From positions 186,001 to 250,000 of the forward strand of contig NZ_MJAT01000001.1 in the NCBI RefSeq assembly GCF_001742305.1: DNA of 64,000 nucleotides, given 5' to 3'. A program made the translations under genes and the position numbers. Source of the stretch: Desulfuribacillus stibiiarsenatis. GTDB taxonomy: Bacteria > Bacillota > Bacilli > Desulfuribacillales > Desulfuribacillaceae. Shown piece after piece: positions 42,595 through 51,424 of this stretch. The notes beneath the pieces were generated by a model. That model made no database searches. It saw only the letters and a list, made by a program, of their open reading frames with translations, and was not told where the DNA came from. Positions within the stretch are counted from its first letter, which is position 1. Each line of letters starts with the position of its first letter.

Positions 42595-43476
42595 GTGCAA
42601 AAGATAGTTCCGCATTTATGGTTTGACAAAGAAGCGGCTGAGGCGGCGACATGGTATGTAAGCTTGTTTGAGGATTCGAGTATCATTGGCATTACTACGC
42701 TTCCAGACACCCCATCAGGTGATACTGAGATTGTTGACTTTAAACTTGCAAATTTTAGATTTTCAGCGATTAGTGCAGGTCCATATTTTACTTTGAATCC
42801 ATCCGTTTCTCTAATGATAGCTTGTGGTACTAGTGAAGAAGTGGATAGACTTCATGAGAATCTAAGTGCTGGCGGGAAAGAACTCATGCCTTTAGATGAG
42901 TATCCTTTCAGTAAAAGGTATGCATGGATAGAAGATAAATATGGTCTCAACTGGCAGATAATGTTAGTTGGAAATACAGATGAACATCAAAGAATAAGAC
43001 CAGCACTTCTATTTTCAGGAGATGCATGTGGAAAAGCAGAGGAAGCCATTAACTATTATGTTTCGACCTTTAAAGAAGCGAATAAAGGCTTCATAAATCA
43101 CTATGCTCCAGAAGAAGCAATGGATAAAAGGGCAAAAGTAAACTATGGAGAAGTAAATCTCTATGGAACTCAATTCATAGTTATGGATCATGGCTATGGT
43201 GCTGATTTTACCTTCAATGAAGCTTTCTCGTTCATGGTACTTTGCGAAAATCAAGAAGAAATAGATTATTATTGGGATAAGCTTTCCTTTGTCCCCGAAG
43301 CTGAACAGTGCGGGTGGATCAAAGATCAATTTGGACTATCTTGGCAGATTGTACCTGCTAATTTTAACGAAGTTCTAATGAAAGGCACGAAAGAAGAAGT
43401 AAAACGTGTGACAGAGGCATTTCTGAAAATGAAGAAGTTTGATCTGGCTGCACTTGAAAAGGCAAGATTAGGGTAG
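42595..43476 (+). CDS. tandem PhnB-like VOC protein
   Basis: 293 residues with two copies of the PhnB/3-dmu-9 glyoxalase-fold domain. Copy 1 (about 2-130) has 'IVPHLWFDKEAAEAATWYVSLFEDS' and 'YAWIEDKYGLNWQIML'. Copy 2 (about 135-270) has 'PALLFSGDACGKAEEAINYYVSTF', 'VMDHGYG' and 'CGWIKDQFGLSWQIVP'. Members with this layout have unknown substrates. GTG start with GGGGG upstream. It is followed by a terminator of the ACACGATTCTC family. Confidence 0.9.
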   Translation: MQKIVPHLWFDKEAAEAATWYVSLFEDSSIIGITTLPDTPSGDTEIVDFKLANFRFSAISAGPYFTLNPSVSLMIACGTSEEVDRLHENLSAGGKELMPLDEYPFSKRYAWIEDKYGLNWQIMLVGNTDEHQRIRPALLFSGDACGKAEEAINYYVSTFKEANKGFINHYAPEEAMDKRAKVNYGEVNLYGTQFIVMDHGYGADFTFNEAFSFMVLCENQEEIDYYWDKLSFVPEAEQCGWIKDQFGLSWQIVPANFNEVLMKGTKEEVKRVTEAFLKMKKFDLAALEKARLG

Positions 43477-43484
43477 ATTATATG

Positions 43485-43517
43485 GACACGATTCTCATGA
43501 AGAGAGTCGTGTTTTTT
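43485..43517 (+). terminator. terminator of the ACACGATTCTC family
   Basis: ACACGATTCTC pairs with GAGAGTCGTGT around ATGAA, followed by TTTTTT. Confidence 0.88.
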
Positions 43518-43535
43518 CATATATTTATTTTTTTG

Positions 43536-43564
43536 TTTACATACAAAATGCAAATTGCTATACT
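43536..43564 (+). promoter_or_regulatory. promoter of the metal-resistance operon
   Basis: TTTACA (43536-43541), 17-base spacer, TATACT (43559-43564). Start near 43571, directly before the operator. Confidence 0.75.
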
Positions 43565-43572
43565 AAAAAATA

Positions 43573-43606
43573 GTTGAGTATTTGAAGATTTATTCAAATA
43601 CTCAAC
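43573..43606. promoter_or_regulatory. ArsR/SmtB-type operator
   Basis: Two 14-base arms, GTTGAGTATTTGAA and its exact complement, are separated by six bases. The centre TGAA-N6-TTCA is the core of the SmtB/CadC/CzrA operator class. It overlaps the start of transcription of the adjacent ArsR-ATPase operon, so binding would block the promoter. Confidence 0.85.
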
Positions 43607-43673
43607 TGCACTCAAAAAATACTTAAAACCAATGAACTTACTTAAAAGTTGTAAGCACACTAGGAGGAATACT

Positions 43674-44090
43674 GTGGATAAGAATCAAGTAATTAATTGT
43701 TCTCATGATCATAAGTGTCTAGATGGTCATAGCTGCTCTCATGATAACAAATGTTCCAGTGAACAGGCGCTTCATGCTGTAATTAAGGATATGCCTGATG
43801 ATGTTTTTTTCCTTCGTTTAGAGGAATTATTCAAAGCTATGGGTAGTCAAACACGACTAAAAATTATTTATTCATTAATGGGAGCTAAGGAGTTATGTGT
43901 TGAACATTTGGCGGAAACGGTCAACATGAGTGTCTCTGCGATATCCCATCAGCTACGGGGACTTCGCCAATTGCGCTTGGTCAAAGCTAGAAAAGAAGCC
44001 CAAAGTGTGTACTACTCTTTGGATGATGACCATGTAGCATTACTATTTGATACAGCGCGTTCACATTTATCTGAGGAGGAAGGTTGCTAG
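43674..44090 (+). CDS. metal-sensing ArsR/SmtB-family repressor
   Basis: 138 residues. The N-terminus is rich in Cys and His ('CSHDHKCLDGHSCSHDNKC'), followed by a winged helix with 'ELCVEHL' (Cys near the alpha-3 site) and 'SVSAISHQLRGLRQLRLVKARKEAQSVYYSL'. The C-terminal helix has the alpha-5 zinc-site pattern D-x-H-x10-H-x2-E ('DDHVALLF....SHLSEE'). It therefore may use both a thiolate site, as in CadC, and an alpha-5 site, as in SmtB/CzrA. GTG start after AGGAGG. A matching operator lies 70-100 bases upstream, and the P-type ATPase overlaps its stop codon. Confidence 0.94.
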   Translation: MDKNQVINCSHDHKCLDGHSCSHDNKCSSEQALHAVIKDMPDDVFFLRLEELFKAMGSQTRLKIIYSLMGAKELCVEHLAETVNMSVSAISHQLRGLRQLRLVKARKEAQSVYYSLDDDHVALLFDTARSHLSEEEGC

Positions 44091-46009
44091 TGAAACAATT
44101 TTATACAGAGCATTTGCGAGACTTTAATATAGCTATTATTACTGCAATTTTGATAATTCTTTCTATAACCGACTTGCTTCCGGAAATATTTCTTATAGAC
44201 ACGGCACTTATTGCAGCGCTTATCGGTGGGTTTCCAATCTATAGTAGTGCGGTTCGTGCTTTATTATTTCAGCGAAAAACAAAGATTGGCCTTTTAGTTA
44301 CGATTGCCATGATAGCAGCAATCTCCATTGGGGAGTATCTAGCGGCTGCGGAAGTGGCGTTCATTATGATTATTGGTGAATTGCTAGAAACATATTCGGT
44401 CAGAAAGTCCGCGAAAGCCTTAGAACACTTGTTACATATAGTACCAACGGAAGCAAGAAAGGTAAGCGCGATTCACGATTCCGCAGAGACTATCATATCT
44501 ACTAATGAAATTAAAATAGGAGATATATTACTTGTAAAACCCGGGGAACGAATTCCTGCCGATGGCTCCGTAGTCGCGGGCAATACATTTGTAGATGAAT
44601 CTCCCCTTACAGGTGAATCAAAGTCTGTTGAGAAATGTATAGGAGAATCTGTTTTTGGCGGCAGCTTAAACCAGAGTCAAGCCATCTACGTACAGGTAGA
44701 TAAAGTAGGGGAAGACTCCCTGATTGGTCGAGTGTTGCAGCTTGTGAAGAAGGCCCAAGAAGAAAAAGCGCCTATCCAAAGAATCATAGATCGCGTGGCA
44801 AGTTGGTTTGTACCTATGAGTGTAACGATAGCAGCAATCGTTTTTTTGGTCACACAAGATATAGTTCGTGCGGTAACAGTGTTAATAGTTTTCTGCCCGT
44901 GCGGGATGCTTTTAAGTACTCCTACTGCTGTCATGACGGCTGTAGGTAGGGGAGCGCAACTTGGTATTTTAATCAAGGGAGCACAGGCACTGGAATCGAT
45001 CAGTAAAGTGAAGACGATTATATTTGATAAAACGGGTACCCTTACGAAAGGCGAACCTGAGGTTATTGATATTGTGGTAACAGACTCAGAGTGGAATCAG
45101 AAACGTTTATATGAGGTAGCAGCGAGTCTAGAAGGATTTTCTGAGCATCATATAGCAAAGGCAATTACAAAAGCGGCTACGAAGAATGGCATCACTTGGG
45201 AACTAGCGAGTGAGTGGGAAACTGTAGCAGGAATTGGAATGGAAGGAACAGTAAATGGTGTAAAAGTATTTATAGGTAATGAAAAAGTATTGGAACATCT
45301 CCAAGAGGAAATACCAAAGACTGCGATAGATACGCGGAAAATTTGGGATGATACAGGACACACGACAATCTATATCGTTCATAAGGATAAACTCGTTGGA
45401 ATGATTGCAATCGACGATCCTATCCGAGAAAATGCTCTAGCTACGGTGCGAGAATTAAGAAAAGCAAAGATACAAGACATTCGAATGGCCACAGGTGACA
45501 ATGAATATGTGGCAAAGAGAATTGCTACTAGATTAGAAATCGGAAATGTATATGCCTCTTTACTGCCAGGTCAGAAATTAGACCTTGTAAAGGAGCTTCA
45601 GAAGAGTGGACACAAAGTGCTAATGGTTGGCGATGGAATTAATGATGCTCCTGCACTGATGCAAGCAGATGTTGGAGTAGCCATGGGGAAAACGGGAACG
45701 GATGTGGCAATTGAAGCAGCGGATATAGCCCTTCTTTCAGACTCGATTGACAAAATTCCACAGGCTATTCAATTAAGTAAACGTACGGTAAATACTATTA
45801 AAACAAATCTCTGGCTGGCGAATGGCATTAACGTACTTGCATTAATCGCAGCGGCGTATGGGTGGATTGGTCCTGTAATGGCAGCTATTGTTCATAACTT
45901 CGGTGCTATCATCGTTGTATTAAATTCATTACGTCTGTATCGATTCCATAGACAGAAAAAACAAGATCATTCTATTATTGAGCAAGAATTGATAATTGGA
46001 CGAACATAA
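44090..46009 (+). CDS. heavy-metal translocating P-type ATPase
   Basis: 639 residues, P1B type, lacking an N-terminal HMA domain. TGES (about 175), the membrane metal motif CPC (about 269-271, here CPCGM), DKTGT phosphorylation loop (about 313), 'MATGDN' and 'MVGDGINDAPAL' are present. The usual SEHP motif of the nucleotide-binding domain reads SEHH (about 351-354), an unusual change of the conserved Pro. It is likely to export Cd, Zn, Pb or a related ion. GTG at 44090 shares one base with the ArsR stop codon (TAGTG) and follows GGAGGAAGG, so the two genes are translationally coupled. Confidence 0.94.
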   Translation: MKQFYTEHLRDFNIAIITAILIILSITDLLPEIFLIDTALIAALIGGFPIYSSAVRALLFQRKTKIGLLVTIAMIAAISIGEYLAAAEVAFIMIIGELLETYSVRKSAKALEHLLHIVPTEARKVSAIHDSAETIISTNEIKIGDILLVKPGERIPADGSVVAGNTFVDESPLTGESKSVEKCIGESVFGGSLNQSQAIYVQVDKVGEDSLIGRVLQLVKKAQEEKAPIQRIIDRVASWFVPMSVTIAAIVFLVTQDIVRAVTVLIVFCPCGMLLSTPTAVMTAVGRGAQLGILIKGAQALESISKVKTIIFDKTGTLTKGEPEVIDIVVTDSEWNQKRLYEVAASLEGFSEHHIAKAITKAATKNGITWELASEWETVAGIGMEGTVNGVKVFIGNEKVLEHLQEEIPKTAIDTRKIWDDTGHTTIYIVHKDKLVGMIAIDDPIRENALATVRELRKAKIQDIRMATGDNEYVAKRIATRLEIGNVYASLLPGQKLDLVKELQKSGHKVLMVGDGINDAPALMQADVGVAMGKTGTDVAIEAADIALLSDSIDKIPQAIQLSKRTVNTIKTNLWLANGINVLALIAAAYGWIGPVMAAIVHNFGAIIVVLNSLRLYRFHRQKKQDHSIIEQELIIGRT

Positions 46010-46199
46010 AATATTACAAAGAGTCAAGTCGCTTTTTTCAATCTGAATGAGTGATTCTTACAGATCAAGTGAAAAGTATGAAGTGGCGGGCTTGGGGGAT
46101 AATAACGACTAGAGTAGTTGAAATTTCGCTTTACTGCTCCAACATGCTAAGATATCAAAAAAGCTATAGTCATTTAACACAACGAAGGAGGAATAAGCG

Positions 46200-46781
46200 A
46201 TGAAGAAATATTGTTTATTAGTACTCATTGTTTTGCTAGGCATATCATTATTTACAGGCTGTAGTTGGGGCAAGAGCGACAATAATGTAAAGACGCCTGA
46301 CACACCAAACAATCCAAGTACACCAAATACACCTGAGACGCCAAATACACCAAATACTCCAGAAACACCAGCGACAAAAACGGTCACCATCTATTATGTC
46401 AACGTTGAATATGCTTTGACAGGAAATGAAGATTTGAAATCAGTTTTACCAGTAGAGAGACAGATAACTATAGGTAATAAGGCTATTGAGGAATTGATTG
46501 TTGAGGAACTTCAAAAAAAACCTATAGAACAAGGGTTGGCAACAGAGCTTGAGCGGCTTACAATATTGAATGTCTATACCGAAGGGGATACAGCGTTTGT
46601 TAACTTTTCTGAACAAAATCTGAATGGTGGATCCCTTCAAGAGAGTTTAGCTCTTAGTCAGCTTGTAAGTTCATTAACAGCATTAGAAGCAATTAATCAA
46701 GTGCAGATTCTTGTGAATGGAAATGTCACGGAAACGTTTATGGGACATATTTCAATTGAAGAGCCACTGAGGAACGAGTAA
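46200..46781 (+). CDS. GerMN-domain lipoprotein
   Basis: 193 residues. The lipoprotein signal ends in 'ISLFTGC'. A linker of Pro-Asn-Thr/Pro-Glu-Thr repeats (about 32-58) is followed by a GerMN domain (about 62-185): 'VTIYYVNVEYALTGNEDLKSVLPVERQI', 'AIEELIVEELQKKPIEQGL', 'TAFVNFSEQNLNGGS' and 'QVQILVNGNV'. In Bacillus such domains occur in GerM (germination and sporulation) and in YlqF-like envelope proteins. AGGAGG precedes the ATG. The repeat DNA is probably length-variable. Confidence 0.9.
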   Translation: MKKYCLLVLIVLLGISLFTGCSWGKSDNNVKTPDTPNNPSTPNTPETPNTPNTPETPATKTVTIYYVNVEYALTGNEDLKSVLPVERQITIGNKAIEELIVEELQKKPIEQGLATELERLTILNVYTEGDTAFVNFSEQNLNGGSLQESLALSQLVSSLTALEAINQVQILVNGNVTETFMGHISIEEPLRNE

Positions 46782-46817
46782 AAACAGGAAAGCGCCATTA
46801 GGTGCTTTCCTGTTTTA
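46781..46817 (+). terminator. terminator
   Basis: AAAACAGGAAAGC / GCTTTCCTGTTTT around GCCATTAGGT. Confidence 0.9.
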
Positions 46818-46951
46818 TTCAAATCAATTAAAGAATTATAAGAGGGGCAAAATTTTTATATAGTCCTATAATGCTATTTGTGGTAATGTATAACTTAGTT
46901 TTAACTACGGTCGATTACCGCACTCATTGTTTGACGTAATGGGGGAGCAAC

Positions 46952-48169
46952 ATGATATTGAACCTAAATGAGTTTCTGATGGCAGTATCCAAAGCTTTAG
47001 ATTTCATAGAAGAAGATTTATTCGGTGTACCTACAAATCACTCCAAGAGGATTACATTGATAGCGTTGAAAATTGGGAAAGCTTTCGATATGACACAAGA
47101 GGAGCTCTATGATTTAGCTTCAATGTCATTATTACATGACAATGGGGCAAGTCTGAAGATTCTACACGATAATCTTCGCGGCAACCAAAAAGAAAAAATT
47201 ATATCAATAGAAAGCATGCAAGAACACTGTATAATTGGTGAGGAAAATGTAAGAAGTTTTCCTTTTCTAACGAAGCCTATAAATGTGATTAAATATCATC
47301 ATGAGCATTATGATGGATCAGGATTTTTCGGTTTGTCAGGAGCGGATATTCCTTTGATGTCTCAGATTATCCGCTTAGCAGATCAATTGGACTTAACTCT
47401 CAACTTACCGGAAGTGGCTGAGTCCCAATCTCAGATTTCAGATATCATAAGATATTTAGTAAAGCATAAGGGAACAATCTTTTCGCCAGTTGTAGTAGAG
47501 GCTGCAGAGGATTGTATGTCCTTCTCTGTTTTTTGGGACGAGCTAAAAGATGAGTCTATAGACCAAGCTTTGGCCGATCTTACACCTGCCTTTTACATAG
47601 ACTACGACTATAAGAAAGTTCGTGACATAACAAAAACATTTTCAAAGGTTATAGATGCGAAGACTGCTTTTACACAGTTTCACTCAAGCTCATTAGCAAA
47701 GAGACTAGAGATAATGGTTAATAATTATTATGAGATGGATTCTGAAACAGTTGAGCAGCTACTGATTGCTGCGGACCTCCATGATTTGGGGAAACTAGCA
47801 ATTAATAATAAAATATTAGATAAACCAAGCGCGTTGAGCGCTGAAGAGTTTTTAGAAATACAAAGACACCCTCAAATTGGATATATATGTTTACAGCAAA
47901 TAAAAGGCTTTGAAAAGATTTCAGAATGGGTGCACAATCATCACGAAAAACTAGATGGTACTGGTTATCCACGCGGTATCAATCAAGATAGCCTAGATTT
48001 CCCCTCACGCTTATTAGCTTGCGTGGACATCTATCAGGCTATTAGGGAAGAACGACCGTACCGCCCAGCAATGAGTCATGAGCAAACAATGGATATCCTT
48101 GCTGGTCTCGTTGCAGATCATAAAATAGATAGGAATATAGTCAATGACATTGACAAGGTATTTGGTTAA
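46952..48169 (+). CDS. tandem HD-GYP protein
   Basis: 405 residues, cytoplasmic, with two HD-GYP-type phosphodiesterase domains and no sensor domain. Domain 1 (about 15-180) has 'NHSKRITLIALKIGKAF', 'LLHDNGAS', 'EHCIIGEENV' and 'HHEHYDGSGFFGLSG'. Domain 2 (about 215-395) has 'HSSSLAKRLEI', 'DLHDLGKLAI', 'HPQIGY' and 'HHEKLDGTGYPRG'. Both keep the HD dyad and the HHExxDGxG loop; only the second has the full GYP. Such proteins hydrolyse cyclic-di-GMP or related cyclic dinucleotides. GGGGGAG precedes the ATG. Confidence 0.93.
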   Translation: MILNLNEFLMAVSKALDFIEEDLFGVPTNHSKRITLIALKIGKAFDMTQEELYDLASMSLLHDNGASLKILHDNLRGNQKEKIISIESMQEHCIIGEENVRSFPFLTKPINVIKYHHEHYDGSGFFGLSGADIPLMSQIIRLADQLDLTLNLPEVAESQSQISDIIRYLVKHKGTIFSPVVVEAAEDCMSFSVFWDELKDESIDQALADLTPAFYIDYDYKKVRDITKTFSKVIDAKTAFTQFHSSSLAKRLEIMVNNYYEMDSETVEQLLIAADLHDLGKLAINNKILDKPSALSAEEFLEIQRHPQIGYICLQQIKGFEKISEWVHNHHEKLDGTGYPRGINQDSLDFPSRLLACVDIYQAIREERPYRPAMSHEQTMDILAGLVADHKIDRNIVNDIDKVFG

Positions 48170-48181
48170 TTGCGATGAGGG

Positions 48182-48209
48182 GAACTGACAGTTAAATGTC
48201 GGTTCTTTT
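48182..48209 (+). terminator. terminator
   Basis: GAACTGACA / TGTCGGTTC with loop GTTAAA, then TTTTC. Confidence 0.85.
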
Positions 48210-48322
48210 CTTATTGCTCAGGGTGATTGAATACAAGGATATGTGATTTCATGATATGATAAATATAGGATGTGCAAGTGCTCGTGCAAAATCGAATAAA
48301 CTTTAATAGAAAGGAACTACAT

Positions 48323-50617
48323 ATGACAGCAAAAAAACACCCTGATTATAAAGGGGAAGTGAATCGCCTAGAGTTAACGAAAGAATACATTGATAAGACA
48401 TTAGATGCAACAGAGACGTACCAAAAAATTTACAGTGATAATATTAAAGAGGCTATGATTGAGCTTGACTATCTCGACAGCTCGCAAAGCTATATTAACA
48501 TCTTAATTAACAATAAGTTTATGGAAATGGCAGAGAAGAACTTTGAAAGCCTGACGAAATCAAGGAATAAACCATACTTTGCGCGGATTGATATCAAACA
48601 ACAGACGAAAGATTTGGATCAATTTTACATTGGCAAGACATCTTTATTTAAAGCTGAGGATGGTACGCCACTAATTATTGATTGGCGATCACCAATTGCC
48701 AACCTGTATTATGAGAGTAGGCTGGGGGAAACCTCTTATGAGGCAGAAGGGCAAACACAACAGGGCGAACTAATACTTAAAAGACAATACACCATAGAGA
48801 ACGGACAACTTGTCGATATATTAGATATCGACATTACGACTAACGATACTTTTTTACAAGCATCATTAGAAGCGCACGCTGACCAGCGATTAAAGGACAT
48901 CGCCTCGACCATACAAGCGGAACAAAATCGCGTGATTCGCGCGGATATGGGAAAACCGCTTATTGTGCAGGGAGTAGCGGGTAGTGGGAAAACAACAATT
49001 GCGCTACATCGAATCGCCTATTTCATCTATACATACGAGAAAACCTTTAAACCTGAAAACTTGATGATTATGGCACCAAATCGTCTGTTTATCAATTATA
49101 TATCTGAAGTTTTGCCGGAATTAGGGGTCGAGCGGGTAAAGCAAACGACATTTATTGACTTCATGGTAGAGGTTCTAGGTAATAAATACAAGATGATTGA
49201 TCCTACGAATACCCTGATAGATATAATTCATAGAACAGGTCATGACGGTTCCAATAAGGATATCGAGTCGATACTTTGGACTATACGCTTTAAAGGCTCA
49301 ATGGATTTTAAGGGATTGTTGGACGAGTATGTGAAAGACATAGAAACACAGTTTATACCAAAAGGCGACTGTTCCTTAGTTGGATACACAGTTATGTCAG
49401 AAACAGATATACGGGAAATGTTTACGAAAGATCTTAACTATTTGCCTGTATATAAGAGGGTGAAACTACTCAAAGCCAAATTATCAAAACAATTAAAACA
49501 GGTAGAGAAGGACTTGTTAAAAGAAATTGAAGAATTCTATGACCAAAAGATTGATCGACTCAGAGTGCAGGTGGAGGCAACAGAAAAGAGAAGGCTGAAA
49601 ATTGTTTCTCTCCTTGATAGAAAAGAAGAAAAGCTCGAAACAGTGAAAAAGGCAGCGAAGGTCGCTGTAAAAAAATACATCGATAGACTTCCGAAGTTAA
49701 ATGTATTCGAATATTACAATAAGCTCATGGTGGAAGAAGGTTTATTTGAGTTATATTTCAGTCGTCATTTAGGTCAAGCGGCACCGTTAGCGAATACGAA
49801 TACTTTATGCGTACAAACAGCTAAACTTTTAAAAGAAAAGAAAATTACAGTGGATGATTATGCACCTATTGTGTATATCAAGTCAAAATTATTTGGATTT
49901 GATGAAAATATTACCGTCAAAGGGCTTATTGTTGATGAAGCTCAGGATTTTAGCGTGTTTCAATATTATGTCTTAAAGCATATTTTGATGACGAATGTCT
50001 TTACATTATTAGGTGATCTATCGCAGGGGATACATTCGTATCGAGGAATCAATGACTGGGATGAGTTACGGGAGCATGTCTTTGGACGTGAGAATAGCAC
50101 GTACTTAACTCTTGTACAAAGCTATCGAACGACAATTGAAGTAATGAATTTAGCAAATAGAGTAATCCGAAAATTGAACAATCCGAACATCGTATTAGCG
50201 CAGCCTGTCATTCGTCATGGACAAAGGCCTGAAATCAAAGAGTTTGCCGAGAAATTAGACTTACTCAAGACGCTACATAATACAATAATAGAATTGAAGA
50301 AAGAGAATTTTAAATCCATTGCAATGATTTGTAAAACGAAGCAAGAGTGTGTGCTTGTGCAAAAATATCTATCGAAACATGCAAAGATAGAAACTAAAAT
50401 TTTAGATGAAAAAGAAGAGAACTATGAAGCAGATGTTGTAATTGTTCCTTCATATTTTGTGAAGGGGCTAGAGTTTGATGTCTCCATCATCATCAATATT
50501 GAGGAGAAGTACGAGGATATAGAACTAGATATTAAGTTGTTATATGTAGCTCTGACAAGGCCTCTACACAGATTATATATGTATCACTTACCAAACATGA
50601 TGCCATTACTATCCTAG
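48323..50617 (+). CDS. helD: HelD-type UvrD-like helicase (RNA polymerase recycling factor)
   Basis: 764 residues. The N-terminal coiled coil (about 1-90) is followed by 'YIGKTSLF...PLIIDWRSPIANLYYE' (the HelD-specific region), Walker A 'GVAGSGKTTIALHRIAYF', a long coiled-coil insertion in the middle, 'LIVDEAQDFS', 'LLGDLSQGIHSYRGI', 'LVQSYRTT', and C-terminal 'SYFVKGLEFDVSII' and 'LLYVALTRPLHRLYMY'. HelD frees stalled RNA polymerase from nucleic acid by a power-stroke. ATG at 48323 follows AAGGAA; the longer upstream frame has no site. Monocistronic. Confidence 0.93.
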   Translation: MTAKKHPDYKGEVNRLELTKEYIDKTLDATETYQKIYSDNIKEAMIELDYLDSSQSYINILINNKFMEMAEKNFESLTKSRNKPYFARIDIKQQTKDLDQFYIGKTSLFKAEDGTPLIIDWRSPIANLYYESRLGETSYEAEGQTQQGELILKRQYTIENGQLVDILDIDITTNDTFLQASLEAHADQRLKDIASTIQAEQNRVIRADMGKPLIVQGVAGSGKTTIALHRIAYFIYTYEKTFKPENLMIMAPNRLFINYISEVLPELGVERVKQTTFIDFMVEVLGNKYKMIDPTNTLIDIIHRTGHDGSNKDIESILWTIRFKGSMDFKGLLDEYVKDIETQFIPKGDCSLVGYTVMSETDIREMFTKDLNYLPVYKRVKLLKAKLSKQLKQVEKDLLKEIEEFYDQKIDRLRVQVEATEKRRLKIVSLLDRKEEKLETVKKAAKVAVKKYIDRLPKLNVFEYYNKLMVEEGLFELYFSRHLGQAAPLANTNTLCVQTAKLLKEKKITVDDYAPIVYIKSKLFGFDENITVKGLIVDEAQDFSVFQYYVLKHILMTNVFTLLGDLSQGIHSYRGINDWDELREHVFGRENSTYLTLVQSYRTTIEVMNLANRVIRKLNNPNIVLAQPVIRHGQRPEIKEFAEKLDLLKTLHNTIIELKKENFKSIAMICKTKQECVLVQKYLSKHAKIETKILDEKEENYEADVVIVPSYFVKGLEFDVSIIINIEEKYEDIELDIKLLYVALTRPLHRLYMYHLPNMMPLLS

Positions 50618-50653
50618 TTTATTCTATTAAGAAGGAATCTACTCAATAATAAA

Positions 50654-50693
50654 AAGACACATGAGATACCTATAAAACGGGTTCATGTGTCTT
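50654..50693. terminator. bidirectional terminator
   Basis: AAGACACATGA / TCATGTGTCTT with an 18-base loop, between convergent helD and UspA genes. Confidence 0.82.
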
Positions 50694-50697
50694 GTAT

Positions 50698-51117
50698 TTA
50701 TTTCACGATCATAACAGGACAATTAGCCCCTTTTGCCACTTTATGACTGACACTGCCTAACATTAACTCTTGTAAGCCATTAAGGCCACGACTTCCAATC
50801 ACAACTACATCGAAGTTGTTTTCATTGGCATATTCTATGATGGTAGGTGCTGGCTCACCTCTTAAGAACTTTATCTCATATGTAATACCAGCTTCAGTTG
50901 CTTTATTGATTGTATCTTTAAGACGTTCTTTGCGCTTTTCTAATACCCCAAAATTATCTAGCTGTTGCAATGCATCCGCTTTCGAGGTTTTACTGTCCAC
51001 TACGTTCACAACTTCTACAATAGAATTCTCAGTTAATTTTGCCAAGGCGATTGCTCGATCGGCAGCTCTGAGAGAGTGTTTCGAACCGTCAGCTGCTAGT
51101 AATATCTTTTTATACAT
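50698..51117 (-). CDS. universal stress protein UspA-like, copy 1
   Basis: 139 residues. 'KILLAADGSKHSLRAADRAIALAK' at the start and 'VVIGSRGLNGLQELMLGSVSHKVAKGANCPVMIV' at the end give the ATP-binding G-x2-G-x9-G(S/T)-like loop of UspA proteins. ATG at 51117 follows GAGGAGG by 8 bases; the longer frame is rejected. A close paralogue of the same length is encoded at 52990, on the other side of a SulP transporter gene, so they probably arose by duplication. Confidence 0.94.
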   Translation of the reverse strand: MYKKILLAADGSKHSLRAADRAIALAKLTENSIVEVVNVVDSKTSKADALQQLDNFGVLEKRKERLKDTINKATEAGITYEIKFLRGEPAPTIIEYANENNFDVVVIGSRGLNGLQELMLGSVSHKVAKGANCPVMIVK

Positions 51118-51424
51118 AGTAACGTCCTCCTCTATGGCAAGTTTGGCCATCTGTCCTCAAAAATATCATACATGATAATGGTAAGTTATGAAAGCAATTT
51201 GGGAAAAATACTAAGGAATATCTATAGAAACAATTTTGTTAAATAAAAAGCATTATGGAGTCTCATAGAGAACACAAAAGTATACGGTAGGTGACATGTG
51301 ATAACGGAATTTTGTATCATGTTCATTCAATGATAAAATAGACTCTTATTGATTACGGATGCTATACCTAGAGTCAAGAGAAAGAGGCATGAATCCAATC
51401 AAAATTTAGAAAAGAGGTGGTAGC
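51118..51424. other. divergent intergenic region, no gene
   Basis: About 300 bases between the divergent UspA and SulP genes. It should carry both promoters. I see no convincing -35/-10 pair, operator dyad or hairpin. Confidence 0.5.

Noticed and set aside
46109-46390. Leftward Val-Phe-Gly repeat ORF opposite the GerMN lipoprotein
   Set aside because: It is the antisense of the Pro-Asn-Thr repeat linker and has no independent support.
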